Positions 35,742 through 44,578 of a DNA stretch of 64,000 bases are shown here, in pieces. A program made the position numbers and the translations under genes. The stretch spans positions 19,428-83,427 of the forward strand of contig DAHUYW010000014.1 of the NCBI GenBank assembly GCA_027306915.1, written 5' to 3'. This DNA comes from Spirochaetales bacterium. Lineage in GTDB: Bacteria; Spirochaetota; Spirochaetia; DAHUYW01. The notes below the pieces were generated by a model. That model was given only the letters and a program-made list of their open reading frames with translations, made no database searches and had not been told where the DNA came from. The stretch's first letter is position 1. Every line of letters starts with the position of its first letter.

Positions 35742-36328
35742 GGATTCGCCCTCGCGGGAGCAGGGGGGGCTTTCTCCGGCTTCGTCGGCACCGGGGTGAT
35801 CGGCACCTTTCCAGCTATCTCGTCGGCGGTCGCCTTGCGAACGCTTACGATCTGGATATCGAAGACGAGGTCCTTGCCGGCCAGGGGATGGTTCATGTCG
35901 ACGGTGACCGTGTCCTTGTCAACCTTGTCGATTCGCACCGGCATCGGACCCTGCGGACCTTGGGTCATGAACTCCATTCCCGCCTTCAGCTCCTCGCCCT
36001 TCGGAAACTTGTCGCGAGGCACCTGTATGACGAGGCTCGCCTCGTGCGGGCCATAGCCTTCGGCTGCAGGAACCTGAATCGTCTTCTTCTCCCCCGCTTT
36101 CATGCCCATCATTCCCTTCTCGAGGCCGGGGATAATATTGTGCTCGCCGATCAACACGGTAATCGGCTGCTTACCGACGGTGGTCCCGAACTCCGTGCCA
36201 TCGGCGGTCTTGCCGGTGTAGTTGAAGGTCACAACGGTGTCCTTCGCAACCGGGAGATTCGCCGCGCATCCCGATAGAGCAAGCGCAAGAATCAACAGAA
36301 GAAAAAGCGGGAAGAGTGCCTTTCGCAT
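35738..36328 (-). CDS. FKBP-type (SlyD-like) peptidyl-prolyl isomerase, lipoprotein
   Basis: The 196-aa protein has a lipoprotein signal with lipobox LALSGC, so it should be anchored in the outer leaflet of a membrane. The FKBP fold with inserted flap follows: VTFNYTGKTADGTEFGTT, IPGLEKGMMGMKAGEKK, then AEGYGPHE and VDMNHPLAGKDLVFDI, which match the SlyD insert-in-flap layout. The Pro/Ala-rich tail (about 175-196) is a linker-like end. It probably assists folding of exported proteins. TGAGGTG precedes the ATG. Confidence 0.92.
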   Translation of the reverse strand: MRKALFPLFLLLILALALSGCAANLPVAKDTVVTFNYTGKTADGTEFGTTVGKQPITVLIGEHNIIPGLEKGMMGMKAGEKKTIQVPAAEGYGPHEASLVIQVPRDKFPKGEELKAGMEFMTQGPQGPMPVRIDKVDKDTVTVDMNHPLAGKDLVFDIQIVSVRKATADEIAGKVPITPVPTKPEKAPPAPARANP

Positions 36329-36397
36329 GTGTCACCTCAAGTGGTCGGTTCGGCGGGGAGTATACACGGAATCGAGGCTTTGGACAGCCCCGCCGCC

Positions 36398-38452
36398 TCA
36401 TGGCTTGGAGAGGAGCACCACGAGCGACTTCGCCTCCACGAGATGAGAGCTCTCACCGCCAAGGTCGGCCTCCTTTCCGGGCGGAACGATGTCGTCGGGG
36501 GCTTCGCGGGCAGTGTCGATCACGCGGAACCATCGCCGGTCTTCGGGCGCCTCACAGATTCTGAAAGCGACCTCCCGATCGGTGGCGTTGAACATCATGA
36601 AGAAGTCATTGTCGTCGCGATCGCCGAGAACGTCGGCCTTGCTTCCGTCGATTCGGAGCGCAAGGAGCTTGTCCAGCTTGTTCCAGTCGGGGGGCTCTCC
36701 CTCCTCATCGTACCAGGTGACGTCGGGGATGGCGTTGTAGCTGTTGTCGAGCCCCGTGTAGAACTCCGGCCGGAGAAAGGCAAGATGACGGCGACGGAAA
36801 GCGACAAGGTCGGAAAAGAAGCGCAGGAGGCTCCGATTTTGCTCCGCCAGCGCCCAATCGTACCAGGAGATCCTGTTGTCCTGGCAGTAGGCGTTGTTGT
36901 TGCCTCCTTGAGTCCGACCGAGCTCGTCGCCGCCGAGGATCATCGGGGTGCCGAGCGAGAGCAGGAGCGTGGCCGCAAGGTTTTTGACCTGGCGGCGGCG
37001 GATCTGGTCGATGCCGGGGTCATCTGTGGGTCCCTCTGCGCCGTGGTTGTTTGCGTAGTTCTGGTCGTTCCCATCCCTGCTGTCCTCCCCGTTTGCCTCG
37101 TTGTGCTTGCGGCTGTAGCTCACGAGATCGTTCAAGGTGAACCCGTCATGGGAGGTAACGAAGTTGATGCTGTGGAAGGGCTTGCGGCCGTCGCGGAGGT
37201 AGAGATCCGAGCTTCCGGTGAGCCGGGTTGCGAGATTCGCCGTCACCCTGTCGGGGGAAAGCCAGAAGCGGCGAACATCGTCGCGGAAGCGATCGTTCCA
37301 TTCTGCCCAGCGACCGCCGGGAAACCACCCCACCTGGTAAGCCCCGGCGGCATCCCACGCTTCGGCGATGATCTTGGTGTTTCGAAGGACCGGATCCTCG
37401 GCGATGCGCTCGACCACCGGCGGGTTTTCCATCAAGCGGCCCTTTTGGTCGCGTCCAAGGACCGAGCCGAGATCGAAGCGGAAGCCGTCGACGTGCATGT
37501 CCACGACCCAGTAGTGCAGGCAATCCATGATGAGGCTGCGCACGACGGGATTGTTGCAGTTGAAGGTGTTGCCGCAGCCCGTGTAGTTCTTGTAGTGGCG
37601 TTTGTCTTCGGCCAGGATGTAGTAGGTTCGGTTGTCGATGCCGCGAAAGCAGAGGGTCGGGCCCTCCTCGTCGCCCTCCGCGGTGTGATTGAAAACTATG
37701 TCGAGGATCACCTCAATCCCCTCGCGGTGGAGCGACCTGACCAGCTCTTTGAACTCCCGCACCTGGCCGCCCCTCGTCTGCTCGCTCGAGTAGCTCCGCT
37801 TAGGAGAGAAAAAGGAGACGGTGCTGTAGCCCCAGTAGTTCTTGAGGGCTTCGCCGGTCAGGGGGTTGCGCCGCTTGATCTCGTTCTCATTGAACTCCTG
37901 GATTGGCAGGAACTCCAGGGCGGAGACCCCGAGCGAGCGAAAATAGGGGATCAACTCGACGACCCCGGCGAAGGTGCCGGGATGGCGCACCGTCGACGAC
38001 CGGTCCATGGTCAGCCCCCGAATGTGGGTCTCGTAGATGACACTGAAGCGCAGGGGATTGTTCAGGGGGCGGTCGCCCTGCCAATCGAACTCATCGCTTA
38101 TGACGATTCCCTTCGGGGAAGGGAAGGCGCCTGTCGTTGCCTTTGCATAGGGATCGAGGAGGGGGATCCGTTTATCGAAACGGTGACCGCGCTCGGGATC
38201 CCAGGGCCCGTCGATGCGAAAGAGGTACAGCTGCCCCTCGCCGACGCCCTCCACGAGGATATGCCAGACGTCGCCGGTGCGGTTGCTTGCCGGATCGAAC
38301 TCAATCTCGTGCCGGGGCTCGCTGTCGAGCTCATCGTCGTAGAGAAGGAGCGAAACCGCGGTCGCGTGGCGGCTGAAGAGTGCGAATTGAGTGCCGACGG
38401 GGAGAATGGTTACTCCGAGCGGTATGGGTTTCCCTGCGGAAGTTCCGATCAT
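36398..38452 (-). CDS. glgX: Glycogen debranching enzyme GlgX (GH13 isoamylase type)
   Basis: The 684-aa protein hydrolyses alpha-1,6 branches in glycogen limit dextrin. It has an N-terminal CBM48-like domain (about 1-130), then a GH13 barrel with DIVFNHT, the nucleophile Asp in GFRFDLGSVLG, the acid Glu in IAEAWD and the late motif FVTSHDG. C-terminal beta domain follows. No glg synthesis genes are adjacent. The ATG overlaps the stop of the FAH-family gene by 4 nt (ATGA), so the two share a transcript. Confidence 0.95.
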   Translation of the reverse strand: MIGTSAGKPIPLGVTILPVGTQFALFSRHATAVSLLLYDDELDSEPRHEIEFDPASNRTGDVWHILVEGVGEGQLYLFRIDGPWDPERGHRFDKRIPLLDPYAKATTGAFPSPKGIVISDEFDWQGDRPLNNPLRFSVIYETHIRGLTMDRSSTVRHPGTFAGVVELIPYFRSLGVSALEFLPIQEFNENEIKRRNPLTGEALKNYWGYSTVSFFSPKRSYSSEQTRGGQVREFKELVRSLHREGIEVILDIVFNHTAEGDEEGPTLCFRGIDNRTYYILAEDKRHYKNYTGCGNTFNCNNPVVRSLIMDCLHYWVVDMHVDGFRFDLGSVLGRDQKGRLMENPPVVERIAEDPVLRNTKIIAEAWDAAGAYQVGWFPGGRWAEWNDRFRDDVRRFWLSPDRVTANLATRLTGSSDLYLRDGRKPFHSINFVTSHDGFTLNDLVSYSRKHNEANGEDSRDGNDQNYANNHGAEGPTDDPGIDQIRRRQVKNLAATLLLSLGTPMILGGDELGRTQGGNNNAYCQDNRISWYDWALAEQNRSLLRFFSDLVAFRRRHLAFLRPEFYTGLDNSYNAIPDVTWYDEEGEPPDWNKLDKLLALRIDGSKADVLGDRDDNDFFMMFNATDREVAFRICEAPEDRRWFRVIDTAREAPDDIVPPGKEADLGGESSHLVEAKSLVVLLSKP

Positions 38453-39159
38453 CTCTCTTCGACGACAGGATTGCGCAGGACACCGATCTTCTCGATCTCC
38501 ACCTCGACAACATCCCCGTCCTGGATTCGGCCGACGCCGCTCGGCGTACCGGTCGTGATGATGTCCCCTTCCTCAAGGGTGAAGCTTCGCGAAATGAAGG
38601 CGAGAATCGCGCGAATCCCCCAGATCATGTGCCGGGTGTTCGACTGCTGCACAACCTTCCCGTTGAGACGGCACTGGATGTCGAGGGATTGCGGGTCGCC
38701 GATATCCTTCGCGAGAACGATACGAGGTCCGATCGGGCCGAAGGTATCGAGAGATTTGCCGCGAAACCAGCCGCTCCGGTCGCCGGTCTGCAGGTTGCGC
38801 TGGCTTACGTCATTCATGCAGGTGTAGCCGAAGATGTGCCCGAGGGCTTCTTCCTCGCTCACGTTTTTGCAGCGATCGGCTACGATGAAGGCGAGCTCGC
38901 CCTCGTAGTCGACCCTTGGATCGTCAAAGGCGTAATCGCGAAGAAAGGCAGGTATCACTATCGCCTCCCCGGGGGGGATCAAGACATTGAGCGTCTTCGG
39001 AAAGAGCACCGGCTCTTTGGGTATCTCCTGAGTGAACCCCTGCACCTTCACCGAGCGGCTCTCGGCGATGTGGTCGCGATAGTTCAAGCCCATGGCAATG
39101 ATCTTGGTTGGATGCAATGGATACTGTTCCGCCCGGTTCGCAATTGGCAGGCTGAACAT
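38449..39159 (-). CDS. Fumarylacetoacetate hydrolase (FAH) family protein
   Basis: The 236-aa protein has the C-terminal FAH fold: GLNYRDHIAES near the start, DYEGELAFIVADRCKNV carrying the metal-binding Glu residues, GYTCMNDVS, and TTGTPSGVG at the end. Family members are metal-dependent hydrolases, isomerases or decarboxylases (for example acylpyruvase), and many serve as oxaloacetate or pyruvate-derivative hydrolases. The exact substrate is not evident. It is transcriptionally linked to glgX by a 4-nt overlap. Confidence 0.92.
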   Translation of the reverse strand: MFSLPIANRAEQYPLHPTKIIAMGLNYRDHIAESRSVKVQGFTQEIPKEPVLFPKTLNVLIPPGEAIVIPAFLRDYAFDDPRVDYEGELAFIVADRCKNVSEEEALGHIFGYTCMNDVSQRNLQTGDRSGWFRGKSLDTFGPIGPRIVLAKDIGDPQSLDIQCRLNGKVVQQSNTRHMIWGIRAILAFISRSFTLEEGDIITTGTPSGVGRIQDGDVVEVEIEKIGVLRNPVVEER

Positions 39160-39231
39160 CTGGTCCTCCGTTTCTCTGATGCGGGAAAAGCAAGGCGCAT
39201 CTTAGCACGGAAACGGAGGCATCAACAAGGT

Positions 39232-39792
39232 TTAGTAGAATTTGCCCCACGCGAGCCGCACGCCGACCACCGGGGTGTAGGACAAGAAGGTCTGAAAGGC
39301 GGGTCCCGGCGCCAGATTGCCGGCGACCTGATAGCCGGCGTAGACCACCGGCATGAGCCAGCGGGTTACCGGCAGCCCAACCTCGAGGCTGAGCTCCTCC
39401 GAGACGCAGAAGAATCCCCGGCCCCGGTCGTACTGATCGACGCCCGCGTAGATCCCACCGAAGCCCGTCCAGCTTACGATCGAGATCTGGATCGGGAGCC
39501 GCAGGATTCGGACGCCCGAGATGATCCCGCCGAACCCGCCGACGGCACCGGAATCGCCTGTCGAATCGGCAATGACGTATCCGAAGCCGCCGCTGATCAT
39601 GTGATCGCGGACGCTGTAACCGTAGCCGCCATAGTACGCAAGCCCGTAGTTGTTGTTGACCACCCGCACGTTCTCGAGAAAGGGGTAGCTCGCGGTCTGA
39701 AAGCCGCAGGTCACCCCGCCCGCGCCGTCGGCGAAGGCGCCAACAAGCGAAGCCGTCGACAGCACGAGCGCGATAAGGAAATTCTTTGCCAT
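39232..39792 (-). CDS. Exported beta-rich protein, probable outer-membrane or periplasmic
   Basis: The 186-aa protein has a signal peptide (AKNFLIALVLSTASLVGAFA) and then a sequence of short alternating Gly, Tyr and hydrophobic residues ending in an aromatic (WGKFY), which is the look of a small beta barrel. Motifs include YGLAYYGGYGYS and GVRLAWGKFY. The terminal Phe-Tyr supports an outer-membrane assembly signal. I do not recognise the family. ATG at 39792 has GAGG six nt upstream; the frame extends further but without a signal. Confidence 0.7.
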   Translation of the reverse strand: MAKNFLIALVLSTASLVGAFADGAGGVTCGFQTASYPFLENVRVVNNNYGLAYYGGYGYSVRDHMISGGFGYVIADSTGDSGAVGGFGGIISGVRILRLPIQISIVSWTGFGGIYAGVDQYDRGRGFFCVSEELSLEVGLPVTRWLMPVVYAGYQVAGNLAPGPAFQTFLSYTPVVGVRLAWGKFY

Positions 39793-39985
39793 GGTGAGCC
39801 TCGTTTCGTAACGATTATGCTTAATCCAACACCGGCGCCCGGGCCGGTTGTTACCCCGGGGGATCGCCGGTTGCCGTGGTTGCCGAGATTGTGGTGCTGC
39901 CAGGCCGTCGGGGCTGCCGGCGCGTCCGTCGCGGTGTACACGGCCCGTGGAATCGGCTACTATCTCGGCTCGGAGGAAAAAAGGC

Positions 39986-40246
39986 GTGGCCAGAAACACC
40001 ATTTCGCTGATTGTCGTGCTTGGGATAATCGGACTGATCGTCGGATACTTCATTTTCGCGAAGAGCGGTTCAACCTACCTGCCGGTCAACGAGATCATCG
40101 GGGCGAAGGCGAGCAACCTGGGGCAGGGGATCGGCAACCTCGTTCACGGGGTCGACCTCGCACAGGTGCGCTCGAACATCCTCTATAGCGGCCTCGCCGG
40201 AGCCGGGCTCGGGCTCGTCATAGGCATTCTCAGCCGCCAAAGGTAG
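39986..40246 (+). CDS. Small two-helix membrane protein of unknown function
   Basis: The 86-aa protein starts at GTG 39986, with GGAGG nine nt upstream. It has one transmembrane segment near residues 6-22 (ISLIVVLGIIGLIVGYFIF) and a second near 65-81 (SGLAGAGLGLVIGIL) with a short polar loop between containing GIGNLVHGVDLAQVRSN. The family is unknown to me. It is divergent from the exported beta-rich protein gene (about 190 nt gap) and might act with it. Confidence 0.65.
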   Translation: MARNTISLIVVLGIIGLIVGYFIFAKSGSTYLPVNEIIGAKASNLGQGIGNLVHGVDLAQVRSNILYSGLAGAGLGLVIGILSRQR

Positions 40247-40379
40247 GAGCCGCCCTGCCCGGACGCGCGGGCGCAGCCTCCGCTTCGCATCGAGGCTGCT
40301 GCAGCGAGCGTTCTCGCCCGCGGCACGGTTTTTCGGTATAATCTGACAGCGCGAAATTTCAAAAAGACAGGAGGCAGAG

Positions 40380-41057
40380 ATGCCAAAGCTTACCTATCTC
40401 GGCCATTCGGCTTTCCTCATCGAGGGGTCGAAGGCGCGCCTGATCATCGATCCTTTCCTTTCCGGCAACCCGAAGGCCCCGAAGAAGCCCGAGGACATCA
40501 AGGTCGACTACGTGCTGCTCTCTCACGCCCACGGCGATCATTTGGGCGACGCGATCGCTATCGCGAAGGCGAACAAGGCCACAGTCGTCGCGCCCTTCGA
40601 GCTTGCCGGCTACTGCGAGTCCAAGGGTACCCTGATGCACCCGCTTCACATCGGCGGCGGCTTCAACTTCCCCTTCGGCCGAATCAAGCTGACCATCGCC
40701 CACCACGGCTCAGTCACTCCCGACGGGGTCTACGGCGGGAGCCCCTGCGGCTTCCTTGTGACGATGGACGGCAAGACGCTGTATCATTCGGGCGATACCG
40801 CCTTGTTCTACGACATGAAGCTCATCGGCGAGATGAACGCTATCGACGTCGCGCTCCTGCCGATCGGCGACAACTTCACGATGGGCATTCCCGACGCGGC
40901 CAAGGCCGCCGAGCTTCTGAACGCGCGGGTGACCGTTCCGATGCACTACGACACCTTCGACCTCATCAAGGCCGATCCGAACGAGTTCGTGAAGCAGGCA
41001 TCGGCAAAGGGCCTGAAGGCCCAGGTCGTCCCGGTAGGCGGGACCTTGGAATACTAG
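40380..41057 (+). CDS. Metallo-beta-lactamase-fold hydrolase, UPF0173 type
   Basis: The 225-aa protein contains the zinc-binding motif SHAHGDHLGD of the MBL superfamily, with later ligands in IAHHGS, HSGDTALFYD and MHYDTF. The conserved start LTYLGHSAFLIEG and the interior IGDNFTMG are features of the UPF0173 (YtkL) family, for which no firm substrate is known. GGAGG lies 6 nt before the ATG. Confidence 0.94.
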   Translation: MPKLTYLGHSAFLIEGSKARLIIDPFLSGNPKAPKKPEDIKVDYVLLSHAHGDHLGDAIAIAKANKATVVAPFELAGYCESKGTLMHPLHIGGGFNFPFGRIKLTIAHHGSVTPDGVYGGSPCGFLVTMDGKTLYHSGDTALFYDMKLIGEMNAIDVALLPIGDNFTMGIPDAAKAAELLNARVTVPMHYDTFDLIKADPNEFVKQASAKGLKAQVVPVGGTLEY

Positions 41058-41156
41058 CGAAGAGCGCCCGCCCCTCTGGAAAGCGGCCCGTGACCGAGCC
41101 TGCCGCCTCAAGGCGGGGCACGGGCCCTCTCGCTTCATTTGGGGGAGGGTGCGGCA

Positions 41157-42068
41157 ATGACCAGGGCCCTTCGGGCCGAGCTCCTGCTCGTCTTGATGAC
41201 CGTCATCTGGGGCGGAACCTTCGTCGTCATCAAGACCGGATTGAGCGATGCCTCCCCCCTTCTCTTTCTTTCCCTTCGATTCGGCGTCGCCCTGCTGATC
41301 GGCGGAGGAATCTGGCTCGTCCCGCTGCGGCGGGCTCTTTCTCGCGGGCTCTCCCGCACGACGATCGCACACGGTGTGGTGCTGGGCATCCTGATGTTCG
41401 GCGGATACGGCAGCCAGACCTTCGGACTTCAGTACACCACGGTTGCCAAGTCGAGTCTCTTTACCTACAGCTTCGCCCTGCTCACGCCGCTCCTCCAGTA
41501 CCTCATCGCCCGGAAGCGGCTTGCGGTCGGAAACCTCGCCGGGCTCGCCGTCGTCGTTGCAGGGATGTACCTGTTCGCCTCGCCGGCGGCCGGATCGCTC
41601 AACCTCGGCGACTGGGTTACCCTGGGCGGTGCCGCGGTTTTCGCCTTCTACATAGTCTGCCTCGACCGCTACTCAAGCGACGGCCACCCGATCGTCCTGA
41701 CCCTCCTCCAATTCGCCACCACCGCGGTGCTCGCCCTCGTCTCTTCGCTTCTTCTCGAGCGGCCTCGCGTTGTCTGGAACGTCCACCTCTTCGTCGCGAT
41801 AGGCTATCTCAGCATCCTGGGAAGCGTGGTGGCGGTGTACGTCATGAGCCGATTCCAGAAGGACACTACCCCTACCAAGGCCGTCATCCTCTATGCGCTC
41901 GAGCCGATCTTTTCGGTGGCCTTCGGCTGCCTTCTTCTGAAGGAGACTCTCGACCCCACGATGATCGTCGGGGGGCTCCTGATCCTCGTCGGGGTCCTCA
42001 CCTCCGAGCTGTGGGCGCCGGGAAGAAGGCGCCCCCTTGAAAAGAGCAGGCAGGAGAGACTACAGTAG
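41157..42068 (+). CDS. EamA/DMT-superfamily transporter
   Basis: The 303-aa protein has ten predicted transmembrane helices in two EamA repeats, beginning RAELLLVLMTVIWGGTFVVI and GDWVTLGGAAVFAFYIV. The motif QTFGLQYTTVAKSSLF and the closing YALEPIFSVAFGCLLLKE are characteristic of amino-acid or metabolite exporters in this family. The substrate is unknown. ATG at 41157 was chosen because GGGAGG lies 8 nt before it; an in-frame TTG at 41139 is less likely. Confidence 0.93.
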   Translation: MTRALRAELLLVLMTVIWGGTFVVIKTGLSDASPLLFLSLRFGVALLIGGGIWLVPLRRALSRGLSRTTIAHGVVLGILMFGGYGSQTFGLQYTTVAKSSLFTYSFALLTPLLQYLIARKRLAVGNLAGLAVVVAGMYLFASPAAGSLNLGDWVTLGGAAVFAFYIVCLDRYSSDGHPIVLTLLQFATTAVLALVSSLLLERPRVVWNVHLFVAIGYLSILGSVVAVYVMSRFQKDTTPTKAVILYALEPIFSVAFGCLLLKETLDPTMIVGGLLILVGVLTSELWAPGRRRPLEKSRQERLQ

Positions 42069-42136
42069 TCCTACGCCAACACCTTGCTGCTCTCACTGGA
42101 TTGCCGCCGGGGAGGTGGGTGGCAGGGGGTAGCTCA

Positions 42137-43231
42137 ATGGCCAGTTGCCCGAAATGCGGCTTCGACCTCAATGCTGAAGGGGTCTGCACGGTGTGCGGCT
42201 ACGGAAAACAGCCCGGACCGGCAGCCTCTGCGCGGCGGAAGTCGCGGCCGGTCTGGATATCCGTCGCGGGCGCGTCTGCGCTGCTCGTGGCTGCGGCGAT
42301 CCTGTTCGTCGCAATTGGCGGCAGGGGTGCCGCGAAGGCTCGGGCATCCGCTTCGACAGCTGCGCAGGTTGCCTCACGCGACGCAGCGGCCGTGCAGACT
42401 CCTGGGGGCGGCGATGTCTCGACAGCGAGCCCGGACGGGGCGGCCCAGGAGCTCTCGGACCTCCCGGTGGACCCGCCGCTCGACAGCAAGGCGGAGTACA
42501 TCCAGTGGATGCTCCAGCACACGAGCGAAAAGGAGCCCTACCTCAGCGAGAAGTGGGAGCGGACTCAAGCGGCGCTTGCGCGAGGGGACATCAAGCACAA
42601 GCGCGTCCTCATGGCGTTCCTGCTCACTCCGCGGCAGAACTTCGTCCGCCGCTATAACCTTCCGCGCGCCTACGCCGACGCTGCAATACCGATCGGCTAC
42701 GGCCAGACGATTTCCGGTCCCCACATCGTGGCGCGCATGACCGATGCCCTCGATCCCCAACCCGATCAGAAGGTTCTCGAGATAGGAACGGGGTCGGGCT
42801 ACCAGTCGGCCTTCCTGTCGGAGCTCTCGAATCACGTCTACACCATCGAGATTGTGAAGCCCCTCTACGAAGAGACGGACGCCATCTACGCCTCGCTCTA
42901 CGGCGAATACCCGATGTACCGCAATATCCACCGGCTTCATGCAGACGGCTACTACGGATGGCCCGAGCACGCTCCCTTCGACCGCATCATCGTCACCGCC
43001 GCGATCGATCACATCCCGCCGGATCTTCTCAAACAGCTTGCCCCGGGCGGCGTGATGGTCATTCCGATAGGCCCCCCCTCCGGCCAGGTGGTGCTCAAGA
43101 TAACCAAGACCGTCGAGCCCGACGGCACGGTGAGACTCGAGCGAGAGGACATCTATCACGGGGCGGCCAAGAAGATCTTCGTTCCTTTCACCGCGGAGGG
43201 AGGCAAGGTCCATTCGCTCTCGACGGACTAG
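42137..43231 (+). CDS. Membrane-anchored protein-L-isoaspartate methyltransferase-like protein with zinc ribbon
   Basis: The 364-aa protein opens with a zinc ribbon (CPKCGFDL ... CTVCG), then a transmembrane segment (about 43-62) and a Ser/Ala-rich linker to about 115. The catalytic domain (about 125-364) is a PCMT: IPIGYGQTISGPHIVARM, VLEIGTGSGYQSAFLSEL and RIIVTAAIDHIPP. PCMT methylates isoaspartyl residues to repair aged proteins. Standard bacterial enzymes are soluble and lack the ribbon and anchor, so this looks like an envelope-associated version. AGGGGG precedes the ATG. Confidence 0.88.
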   Translation: MASCPKCGFDLNAEGVCTVCGYGKQPGPAASARRKSRPVWISVAGASALLVAAAILFVAIGGRGAAKARASASTAAQVASRDAAAVQTPGGGDVSTASPDGAAQELSDLPVDPPLDSKAEYIQWMLQHTSEKEPYLSEKWERTQAALARGDIKHKRVLMAFLLTPRQNFVRRYNLPRAYADAAIPIGYGQTISGPHIVARMTDALDPQPDQKVLEIGTGSGYQSAFLSELSNHVYTIEIVKPLYEETDAIYASLYGEYPMYRNIHRLHADGYYGWPEHAPFDRIIVTAAIDHIPPDLLKQLAPGGVMVIPIGPPSGQVVLKITKTVEPDGTVRLEREDIYHGAAKKIFVPFTAEGGKVHSLSTD

Positions 43232-43250
43232 CCAGTCTACGAAAGATCGC

Positions 43251-44534
43251 TCAAGGGCTGGTTTGTCCGGTCTGGCCCTTGTTGATGTCCTCGATGACGC
43301 GGTCGATCTGGTCGAACAGCTTGGTGTTACCCGGATAGGCGGCCTGCAGGTGACCCTTCGCGGCCTGGAGCTGCGCGACGGCATCGTCTCGCTTGCCCTC
43401 CCGGGCAAGGAGGAGCCCCTCGTAGTACTGGACGTTGCCGACCGCGGCGTCGTTGCCCTTGTAGCTTCCCTCCAAACTCTTGAATAGCGTGAGAAGCTCG
43501 CCGGACTGCTGGTGGGCGAGGTAGACCTGGGTCAGAAACTGAGGCGAGTCGGGATTGGTGGGGAAGAGCCCGAACAGCTTCACCGACGTTGTCGAAGCGG
43601 TTGCGAGATCGCCCTGCTTCAGGTAGAGGTCGATGAGATGCTCGAGGGAGAGGGTGTCGTCGGGAGCCACCCCGAGGACCTGCCGGTAGACTGCGACAGC
43701 CTTCGCGTCATCGCCCGCCTTGCCGTAGATCTCCGCCACCAGTCGAAGCGCATCCGCCTTCTCGCTCGGCTCTTTGTACCCATCGGCCGCGGCCTGAGCG
43801 TAGCGCAGGGCATTCGCGGTATCGCCGGAGAGAAGGTAGGCATAGGCGACGTTGTAGACGTCGTCGGTGTCGAGCTTCGTTCCCTGGGCCTCGAACGCCC
43901 GCTGGTAGGAATCGATGGACTTCGCATACTCCCTATCGACGAGATAGAGGAGGCCGAGGCGCGCGTTAACGACCGGGTCCGTGTCGCCGAGCTCCTGCGC
44001 TTTTTTGAAATTCGCAAGCGCGAGGGCCACGAGCGTCTTGGCGTCCTTCTCCCAGGAATCGCCGTAGCGAAGGCGCGCGTCGAGGTAGAACTCTCCGAGC
44101 GCCTGACGAAGCACGCCGTTTGCCGGATTTCTCGCGATGAGACCGCCGAGCACCTTCTCTGCATCGAAGGAGATGCGGGTCAGCGAGGCGGCCGAGGGAA
44201 CGAGATCGGCAAGCGCCTGACCCTCCTTGAGATCGGCGAGGGTGAAGCTCCTGTCCTTGTCGGTGGTGACCGAATCCTGGAGAAGGATCCGAAGCTTCGC
44301 GACGACGACCGACGGATCCTGATTCGCGGGATCGGCCTGATCAAGCAGGCGATAGGCGCTCTCGTACTGCCGCTGACTCACCAGAGCCGCCGACTTCGCG
44401 AGCGCATCTTTTGCCGACGGGGTGATCGGGGATCCGCCGGCTTGCGCAAAGAGGGCCGGTGAGAGGGCCGCGAGCAGCGCGAGCGTAAGCCACGCCGCCG
44501 GCTTCGACTGTGGGCGAGATGATGTTCCAAACAC
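43251..44534 (-). CDS. Exported TPR-repeat protein
   Basis: The 427-aa protein has a signal peptide (AAWLTLALLAALSPALFAQA) and at least seven tetratricopeptide-like repeats from about residue 45 (for example ALANFKKAQELGDTDPVVNA, LLAREGKRDDAVAQLQAA). TPR proteins scaffold partners; many exported ones are lipoproteins in outer-membrane assembly, but no lipobox is present here. Start is GTG at 44534 with a weak AAGG. It converges on the PCMT gene with 19 nt between and follows mtaB on the same strand. Confidence 0.85.
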   Translation of the reverse strand: MFGTSSRPQSKPAAWLTLALLAALSPALFAQAGGSPITPSAKDALAKSAALVSQRQYESAYRLLDQADPANQDPSVVVAKLRILLQDSVTTDKDRSFTLADLKEGQALADLVPSAASLTRISFDAEKVLGGLIARNPANGVLRQALGEFYLDARLRYGDSWEKDAKTLVALALANFKKAQELGDTDPVVNARLGLLYLVDREYAKSIDSYQRAFEAQGTKLDTDDVYNVAYAYLLSGDTANALRYAQAAADGYKEPSEKADALRLVAEIYGKAGDDAKAVAVYRQVLGVAPDDTLSLEHLIDLYLKQGDLATASTTSVKLFGLFPTNPDSPQFLTQVYLAHQQSGELLTLFKSLEGSYKGNDAAVGNVQYYEGLLLAREGKRDDAVAQLQAAKGHLQAAYPGNTKLFDQIDRVIEDINKGQTGQTSP

Positions 44535-44578
44535 AATAGTACCTTTCCGGAGAGTCTATCACACGGGCAGGGGATCGA

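Noticed and set aside
36329..38827. Long open frame on the plus strand opposite GlgX (832 codons)
   Set aside because: Antisense shadow in GC-rich DNA; GlgX on the minus strand is unambiguous.
42121..42150. tRNA-like stretch with GGTAGCTCAATGG
   Set aside because: It resembles the D-arm of a tRNA, but no anticodon or T-arm follows; it is the ribosome-binding site and start of the PCMT-like gene.
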